A stretch of 64,000 nt of DNA, taken from CBDCFV01 sp965216425 (GTDB lineage: Bacteria; Chloroflexota; Dehalococcoidia; Lucifugimonadales; UBA3495). The notes below the pieces were generated by a model. It was not told the origin of the DNA and did no database searches. It worked only from the letters and a program-made list of their open reading frames with translations. The DNA lies in the NCBI GenBank assembly GCA_965216425.1, contig CBDCFV010000005.1:1116001-1180000 (forward strand). The letters run 5' to 3'. Position numbers and translations under genes: made by a program. This document shows positions 59,103 through 64,000 of this stretch, in pieces; the first letter of the stretch is position 1, and each line of letters starts with the position of its first letter.

Positions 59103-60251
59103 CTATCCCAATATCGAGATAAACACCCCGGCGACCACGGCGGAGCCGATGACTCCTGACACGTTGGGGCCCATAGCGTGGGGAAGGAGGAAGTTGGTAG
59201 GGTCGGCTTCCTGGCCCATGGTGTGAGAGATGCGGGCAGCCATGGGCACCGCGGACACTCCCGCCGAGCCTATGAGGGGATTGACCTTGTCTTTCACAAA
59301 CAGGTTCATCAGCTTGGCGAACAAAATCCCGCTGATGGTCCCGCAACTGAAGGCCACCAAGCCCAAGGCAAGAATGGCCAGCGTCGAGACGGCCAGCACC
59401 CGGTCGGCGTCCCACTGTGTGCCGATGGTGATCATCAGGAAGATGGTCGCGATGTTCAGTATCTCGTTGGATGCCGCGTTGCTCAGCCTGGGAACCACTC
59501 CGCTTTCGCCGAAGAGGTTGCCAATCATGAACATGGCTATGAGGGGGGCGGACGACGGCACCAGCAGGATGATTATGATCATCGCCCCCGCCGGAAACAC
59601 CAGCTTCTCTACTTTCGAGACCTCCCGGAGGGTCTTCATCTGAATTGCGCGTTCTTTCCGGGTGGTAAGCAGACGCATCAAGGGGGGTTGGATGAAGACC
59701 ACACTGGCCATATAGGAATAGGCCACCACCGCCGTGATGCCCAGCAGGTCCGGCGCCAGCTTGGCCGACGCGAAAATGGTGGTGGGACCGTCCGCGCCTC
59801 CGATGATGCCGATAGCCCCCGCTTCTTTAAGGGAAAAAAGGTCGGGCGTGGTGAAGAAGCCGATGGACAACGCCAACCAGAAGGCGACGAAAATCCCCAG
59901 TTGGGCTGCCGCGCCCAATAACATGGTTTTGGGATTGGCGATGATCGGGCCAAAATCGGTCAACGCGCCGAGCCCGAGGAAAATCAGCGGCGGAAGAATG
60001 TTCCAGAATGACAGGGTGTAATGGAAAACGATGCCGAAAAGTCCGGAGCCTTGCACTTCTCCCGAGGGGTCGAAGTCCGTCAACCCTGTACCGGGCAGGT
60101 TGGTAAGGATAATCCCCAAGCCCATGGGAAAGAGGACGTAGGGTTCGGCACGCTTGATGACGGCTACGGCTATAAACCCGATCCCGATGAGGATTAGTAG
60201 CGCGTTACCCCAACCAAGTTCGGCAAAGCCGGATTCTCTCAGAAACTCCAA
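59103..60251 (-). CDS. Sodium ion-translocating decarboxylase, beta subunit
   Basis: 382 residues with about nine to eleven membrane spans. GFLGALTDFGPIIANPKTMLLGAAAQLGIFVAF (GLGALTDFGP...) and GAIGIIGGADGPTTIFASAKLAPDLLG are the conserved sodium-binding regions of OadB/GcdB/MmdB, and IGSAGVSAVPMAARISH is a third. The subunit couples decarboxylation of biotin-bound carboxyl groups to sodium export. The gamma subunit gene lies 69 bases upstream in the same direction. No alpha or biotin-carrier gene is in the window, so which decarboxylase it serves is unknown. Confidence 0.92.
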   Translation of the reverse strand: MEFLRESGFAELGWGNALLILIGIGFIAVAVIKRAEPYVLFPMGLGIILTNLPGTGLTDFDPSGEVQGSGLFGIVFHYTLSFWNILPPLIFLGLGALTDFGPIIANPKTMLLGAAAQLGIFVAFWLALSIGFFTTPDLFSLKEAGAIGIIGGADGPTTIFASAKLAPDLLGITAVVAYSYMASVVFIQPPLMRLLTTRKERAIQMKTLREVSKVEKLVFPAGAMIIIILLVPSSAPLIAMFMIGNLFGESGVVPRLSNAASNEILNIATIFLMITIGTQWDADRVLAVSTLAILALGLVAFSCGTISGILFAKLMNLFVKDKVNPLIGSAGVSAVPMAARISHTMGQEADPTNFLLPHAMGPNVSGVIGSAVVAGVFISILG

Positions 60252-60320
60252 AGCAATGGTCTCATCTTCCCAGTCGGCCCGATGGGGTACGCCCGGACCT
60301 TGCCGGATGGCCCAGGGAAG

Positions 60321-60653
60321 TTAGCCGTCCCGCCTCCTCACGCCGCGAGACAAAAACGCCTCTAACCTGCCGTAGCTTTTCCAGTCGTCAATGGACGGCG
60401 TCCCGGCAAGGTCGCTTGAGTCGGCGGCCTCCGCCGACATAGCCGAAGCCGTCAACGGAACATGCGCCAGGATCTCCGAAGTCGTCTCAATTGTCGATGT
60501 CTCTACCGCGGCGTGGGCCTGCGTTCTGTAGTGGGTCAACCGGCCCAGGAGAGCCGTGAAAACGATAAGGAACGCCAGAACTATGAAAGCGGCGATTGCT
60601 CCGCTGTAAGTTATTTCCAGCGCTCTGTTGAGATCAAATTCCAGCATGTCCAC
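60321..60653 (-). CDS. Sodium pump decarboxylase, gamma subunit (OadG-like)
   Basis: 110 residues. One N-terminal membrane helix (ITYSGAIAAFIVLAFLIVFTALLGRL) is followed by a hydrophilic tail with an alanine- and serine-rich linker, the layout of OadG gamma subunits. Sequence conservation in this family is weak, so position does much of the work: it lies directly upstream of the beta subunit gene in the same direction. Gamma subunits anchor the complex and, in some, bind zinc; no clear histidine-rich C-terminus is seen. Confidence 0.7.
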   Translation of the reverse strand: MDMLEFDLNRALEITYSGAIAAFIVLAFLIVFTALLGRLTHYRTQAHAAVETSTIETTSEILAHVPLTASAMSAEAADSSDLAGTPSIDDWKSYGRLEAFLSRGVRRRDG

Positions 60654-60720
60654 TCATCATTTTCTGGTGCTTTCGCAGGTACTCAGCGCGATTGTAACAC
60701 AAGAAAAATACCGTGGTTAT

Positions 60721-60782
60721 ATAAGGGTTACCATGCCTATCCCAATCATATAATTCGACGAGGGAAACCCTTATGTTATAAT
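60721..60782 (+). promoter_or_regulatory. Divergent control region with inverted repeat and promoter
   Basis: ATAAGGGTT at 60721-60729 is repeated inversely as AACCCTTAT at 60766-60774. TTCGAC at 60754-60759, a 17-base spacer and a perfect TATAAT at 60777-60782 form a plausible promoter for the gene at 60869. Another TATAAT occurs at 60749-60754. The right arm of the repeat lies in the promoter spacer, a repressor-type position. Confidence 0.5.
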
Positions 60783-60868
60783 CGCGCCAAAGGGCGATCC
60801 ACCCTAGGCGAAGGGCTTCGCCCCGCGCCACCTGATATACGATTTTACAATAACTTGGAGGTTCAGCG

Positions 60869-61729
60869 ATGCAGCAACGTGGAAGAGCCAGAATTGAAGC
60901 CGGTCCAATTACCTTCATCGTTCAACATGAGCTTTGGGACGGAAACCTGCAGGACCACTCCGATCAAGGAGTAGCCATATTGGCGACCGCCCAAGTCAAT
61001 GGAAGCGACACGACCGTGCTGCGCTTCAACTGCTTCGACATCGAAAAGAGTTACGTCTATGGTCCGGAAGGAAAGAACAAGCTGTTCCGGATGGACCCCA
61101 CGGTAGACGGCAACCCCATAGGCTGGAGCGTGAAGCAAATCAAGAACAACCTGCCCGCCATGCTTAAGGCAGCCGGATATGAGGAACTGGCGGGTCAAGT
61201 GGACATGGGTGTAGTGGGTCAAAGCCTGGGCGAGATAGATTCCACTGCCCGGCAACTCTACGCCAACAGCAGGAACACGGTCAAGCACAACCGCGGCACC
61301 GATGTATTTGACGCGGGCAACATCCGGTTCGGGCTGGAGATGCGGTTGCAGAACGGCGGCGACGGCGGTCTGGCTATCCACATTCTGGCGGACTTGGCCG
61401 GCACACCGGGCCGCCCGTTCATGGAAGAGACCGAGATACTGGCCTTCGACTGCTTCTGGGAGGCCCCTCACTATCACTACGGCCCCAGGAACAAGAACCA
61501 CCGCATCTTCTGGGACAAGACCCTGGTCACCGATCCCCTCGACTGGACCCTAGGCCAGTTCAAGTCCAAGAAGCTGGGCGCGATGATCCAGCGGGCTGGC
61601 TACCCCGGCGTGGCCGCGGACCTGGATGAAGACGTCATCGCTGCCGTTATCCCGGAAATGGAAGCGAGGGCCCTGGAGATGGTGGCCGGAGGACTCCCCA
61701 AGGAACCCACGCCCAATCTGGCCGGTTAA
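60869..61729 (+). CDS. Protein of two tandem copies of an unrecognised domain
   Basis: 286 residues containing a clear internal duplication with an offset of 140 residues. LRFNCFDIEKSYVYGPEGKN at residues 51-70 matches LAFDCFWEAPHYHYGPRNKN at 191-210. D76-T-x(4)-P-x-x-W through AMLKAAGYEELAGQVD matches D216 to AMIQRAGYPGVAADLD. Shared positions include F, CF, Y, YGP, KN, D, P, W, Q, K, AM and AGY. I do not know a named family with certainty. There is no signal or membrane segment. GGAGG is upstream. Two small genes follow in the same direction. Confidence 0.75.
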   Translation: MQQRGRARIEAGPITFIVQHELWDGNLQDHSDQGVAILATAQVNGSDTTVLRFNCFDIEKSYVYGPEGKNKLFRMDPTVDGNPIGWSVKQIKNNLPAMLKAAGYEELAGQVDMGVVGQSLGEIDSTARQLYANSRNTVKHNRGTDVFDAGNIRFGLEMRLQNGGDGGLAIHILADLAGTPGRPFMEETEILAFDCFWEAPHYHYGPRNKNHRIFWDKTLVTDPLDWTLGQFKSKKLGAMIQRAGYPGVAADLDEDVIAAVIPEMEARALEMVAGGLPKEPTPNLAG

Positions 61730-61848
61730 TCGGTTGCCGGTCCATTAGTCGTTTCACCAGCTAACTTTGGCGAGTCTTCGCTGGGTCATGCGGTCTGGCA
61801 ACGCCAAGCCGGGGCCCAGCGGCTTTCCATCGTAACAGGGACCAAGAA

Positions 61849-62043
61849 ATGGACCCGACAAAAGCGGAACTTCAGGTACTTCTGGACGCGCTTCCACCCG
61901 GCGAGTGGGACAATCCGCACATCTTCACCTACAACGAAGAGATGAGGATAGTGCACACTCTGGTCGCCACCAAGCCGGGCACCAAGGACCTGTACTATTA
62001 CGAACCCGATAGCGGGGAGTTCGAAAAGCTGTGGATGCCGTAG
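61849..62043 (+). CDS. Hypothetical small protein
   Basis: 64 residues, acidic and aromatic-rich: PPGEWDNPHIFTYNEEMRIVHTLVATKPGTKDLYYYEPDSGEFEKLW. No domain is recognised. GGGACC about eight bases before the ATG is a weak ribosome site. It ends ten bases before the polysaccharide deacetylase gene, so the two are likely cotranscribed. Tyrosines clustered at the end (LYYYEPDSGEFEKL) look like a small beta-sheet protein rather than random sequence. Confidence 0.5.
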   Translation: MDPTKAELQVLLDALPPGEWDNPHIFTYNEEMRIVHTLVATKPGTKDLYYYEPDSGEFEKLWMP

Positions 62044-62053
62044 GGGAGTAAAC

Positions 62054-62941
62054 ATGCCGAACAAGAATATACTTTGCGCTATCGGCGTAGACTTGGACGC
62101 CGTTGCCGGGTGGTTAGGCTCCTACGGGGGAGAAGACTCCCCGGACGACATATCGCGGGGCTTGTTCGCCGGGGAAGTGGGAACTCCCCGGTTGGTCAAG
62201 CTGTTCGACAGGTTGGGAATAAAGACAACCTGGTTTATACCGGGGCATTCCATAGAGTCTTTCCCCAAAGAGACCGATATGATCGTATCCGCCGGGCACG
62301 AAATCGGTATGCACGGATACTCCCACGAAAATCCGCTGGACATGAGCCCGGAGCAGGAAGAGGCAGTGCTTGTCAGGTGTATAGACCTGATAACGCGGTT
62401 GTGCGGAAGCAGGCCGACGGGCTACGTGGCGCCTTGGTGGGAGTTCAGCCACGTCACCAACGAGTTGCTGTTGAAGCACGGTATCAAGTACGACCACAGC
62501 TTGATGCACAAGGACTTCGAGTGCTACTACGTCCGGGTGGGAGACCACTGGACCAAGATAGATATGTCCCGCCCAGCCGAAGACTGGATGCACGCCTTGG
62601 TGCGGGGGCAGGAGACCGACCTTATCGAGATACCCGCTAGCTGGTACTTGGACGACCTCCCGCCGATGATGTTCATCAAAAAGGCGCCAAACAGCCACGG
62701 GTTCGTAAATCCAAGGGACATCGAGCAGATGTGGCGGGACCAATTCGACTATGTCTACCGGGAATATGACGAGGCCGTCTTTCCCATCACGATACATCCC
62801 GACGTGAGCGGTCGGCCTCAGGTGATATTGATGCTGGAGAGGCTCGCCGCTTACATCAGTTCGCACCCGGGGGTCAGGTTCTGCACATTCAATGAAATCG
62901 CCGACGATTTCGCCGCCCGCCACCCCAGGGACAAGTCCTGA
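62054..62941 (+). CDS. Polysaccharide deacetylase family protein (NodB homology, PuuE-like)
   Basis: 295 residues. The NodB domain is evident: ILCAIGVDLDAVAGW with the first metal aspartate, LFDRLGIKTTWFIPGHSIESFP, AGHEIGMHGYSHENP with the H-x(3)-H zinc pair, a GYVAPWWEFSH block replacing the usual RxPxG, and IHPDVSGRPQVILMLERL with the last histidine. The arrangement is that of the cytosolic PuuE-like subgroup (allantoinase-type or imidase-type hydrolases) rather than secreted deacetylases: no signal peptide is present. An amide or cyclic-imide substrate is likely. The upstream small gene is ten bases away. Confidence 0.85.
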   Translation: MPNKNILCAIGVDLDAVAGWLGSYGGEDSPDDISRGLFAGEVGTPRLVKLFDRLGIKTTWFIPGHSIESFPKETDMIVSAGHEIGMHGYSHENPLDMSPEQEEAVLVRCIDLITRLCGSRPTGYVAPWWEFSHVTNELLLKHGIKYDHSLMHKDFECYYVRVGDHWTKIDMSRPAEDWMHALVRGQETDLIEIPASWYLDDLPPMMFIKKAPNSHGFVNPRDIEQMWRDQFDYVYREYDEAVFPITIHPDVSGRPQVILMLERLAAYISSHPGVRFCTFNEIADDFAARHPRDKS

Positions 62942-62958
62942 TCAGCCCAACCCCCCGG

Positions 62959-63939
62959 TTAAGTGGAATACCCCGACTCCTTTCGCCACCTGAAGTAGTC
63001 TTCCAACCCGGCCCTCAAGTCATACTTGGGGGTCCACTTCAGGTCTTGATAAAGCCGGTGTCCGGATAGAGGCCCCCTGAATATGTCCAGAACTTCGGAT
63101 TGGTCCTGGGTGTGGGCTGCCTCGACTACCTTGGTTGTAGGTATGGACGCCTGAATCTGGGCCAGAATCGTTCGATACGTCAACCAGCCCCCTGCCGTGA
63201 GATTGTAGAGATGGTGGGGTAAAGAGGGAGCGTCCAACACCGTGCGAATCCCGTCGGCTATGTCTGAGACGTAAGTGTAGTCCCGGCCCTCGTCCAAGTT
63301 ATCAACGTGGATGTCCTCTCCCCTGATAGCTTGCCCGGTCCAGTCATGGAAGACAGACATGACCGCCCGGTGGCCGGTGGTCCTCTCCATAGGCCCGTAG
63401 GGAGTGCTCAAGCGAATGCTGGCCGTTGAAAACCCGTGAAGCTCGCCGTAGCGTTGGGTCAGCAACTCACTGGCGTACTTGGTGATAGCGTACAGAGTGT
63501 GGGGGGCCACTGGAGTGTCCTCGTTAAGGGTACGGTCCGGCAGGCTGGCGGTCCCGTAGGCCGAGCCGGAGCTGACGTAAACGAACCGGTCCACGTCCAG
63601 CATCCGCGCCAAGTCCAATAGGTTGGCCGTCCCCTCTACGTTTATGTCGACGATTTCCCTGCTGCGCTGCGTCTCCAGGTCCCTCCGATTGGCGGTGTAC
63701 ACCGCGGCATGGACAATTTTGTTGATGGGATGCTCGTCACCCAAGCGGGCCAGTGTCTCCTTGTCCAGGATGTTCCCTTGAACAAAGGTTATATTCGAGG
63801 AGACTTCCTTTACGAAGTCCTCCACCATTTGATCGGCGGCGTTCAGGTCCAGGCAGACCACTTGATGCCCAGTTCGGGCCAACTCCCGTACGATGTTCGA
63901 TGCCACAAAACCGGTCCCGCCGGTTACCAGGGTAGCCAT
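62959..63939 (-). CDS. NAD-dependent epimerase/dehydratase family protein (extended SDR)
   Basis: 326 residues. LVTGGTGFVASNIVRELARTG is the Rossmann TGxxGxx motif with an alanine in place of the third glycine. The active site is S-S in YVSSGSAYG and Y-x-x-x-K in LYAITKYASELL, and STPYGPMERTTGHRAVMS and YTYVSDIADGIRTVL are family landmarks. These enzymes change the stereochemistry or oxidation of nucleotide sugars; the substrate is unknown. GGAGG lies nine bases before the chosen ATG at 63939; the ORF from 63981 runs upstream without support. It converges on the deacetylase gene. Confidence 0.86.
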   Translation of the reverse strand: MATLVTGGTGFVASNIVRELARTGHQVVCLDLNAADQMVEDFVKEVSSNITFVQGNILDKETLARLGDEHPINKIVHAAVYTANRRDLETQRSREIVDINVEGTANLLDLARMLDVDRFVYVSSGSAYGTASLPDRTLNEDTPVAPHTLYAITKYASELLTQRYGELHGFSTASIRLSTPYGPMERTTGHRAVMSVFHDWTGQAIRGEDIHVDNLDEGRDYTYVSDIADGIRTVLDAPSLPHHLYNLTAGGWLTYRTILAQIQASIPTTKVVEAAHTQDQSEVLDIFRGPLSGHRLYQDLKWTPKYDLRAGLEDYFRWRKESGYST

Positions 63940-64000
63940 AGTACTCAACCTCCGTGGGATGTTTCCAAAGTTCCCTCTCACGCGGGGAGGGGAGTGAAGG

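Noticed and set aside
58385..59159. Long plus-strand ORFs opposite the HEPN-like pseudogene
   Set aside because: They run antisense to a reading frame with family motifs and a ribosome site, and they lack coding features themselves.
59178..59921. 247-residue plus-strand ORF
   Set aside because: It is antisense to the well-supported decarboxylase beta subunit, has biased histidine/glycine-rich composition and no ribosome site.

Overview
The window is GC-rich bacterial chromosome with no rRNA, two tRNA-Gly genes, compact genes on both strands and many transposon scars. The gene content best fits an uncultivated member of Chloroflexota, probably Dehalococcoidia or a SAR202-like lineage. The evidence for this is two F420/FMN luciferase-like oxidoreductases, two carboxymuconolactone-decarboxylase (CMD) family proteins, MmgE/PrpD, DUF362, PAC2 and HpcH/HpaI proteins, several SDR enzymes, and a rplI-dnaB-dnaD-dnaC-like replication operon. 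This placement is an inference from gene content, not a marker-gene result.

Layout. 1-9.9 kb: end of dtd, DinB, a CMD protein, nadC, a GlcG/HbpS protein, a tandem universal stress protein, a decayed IS630, then two paralogous luciferase-like oxidoreductases around an alpha/beta hydrolase. 9.9-11.5 kb: a two-gene AAA ATPase / DUF3226 cassette with a shortened partner, bounded by short inverted repeats. 11.6-20 kb: housekeeping genes (serA, a ketopantoate-reductase-like gene, tRNA-Gly, an A-type Fe-S carrier, ygfZ, and the minus-strand obg-nadD-pyrE cluster). 20-33.7 kb: a lipoprotein beta-propeller, larE-larB-MFS, PrpD, SDRs, a deaminase, a second MFS, DUF362, a secreted NTR-like protein, Uma2 and a frameshifted SDR. 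33.7-41 kb: a transposon-rich stretch where an IS1182 splits one small gene and a 3.3-kb nested insertion splits a methyltransferase gene; both target duplications can be read. 41-51.5 kb: tenA, a repeat-rich spacer, the replication operon, a second CMD protein, a thioredoxin-domain protein, an epoxide hydrolase, an alpha/beta hydrolase and tRNA-Gly. 51.6-64 kb: PAC2, MOSC, cysteine desulfurase, SDR, HpcH/HpaI, PaREP1/HEPN-like genes around rpsU, sodium-pump decarboxylase beta and gamma subunits, a protein made of two copies of an unrecognised domain, a polysaccharide deacetylase and a nucleotide-sugar-type epimerase.

How genes work together. NAD biosynthesis (nadC, nadD), Fe-S handling (cysteine desulfurase, A-type carrier, ygfZ), pyrimidine and serine synthesis, and replisome loading are represented. 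The hydrolases, luciferase-like enzymes, SDRs, PrpD and aldolase suggest breakdown of diverse small organic molecules.

The most unusual signal is the repeat landscape. A GGATTCCCGC-n-GCGGGAATGAC palindrome occurs more than fifteen times. It forms the core of two miniature inverted-repeat families, here named A and B. Family A ends carry TAG/TAA/TGA and sit on or beside the stop codons of neighbouring genes, and one A copy lies inside a B copy. The palindrome's right half also seeds 20-bp and 37-bp tandem arrays.
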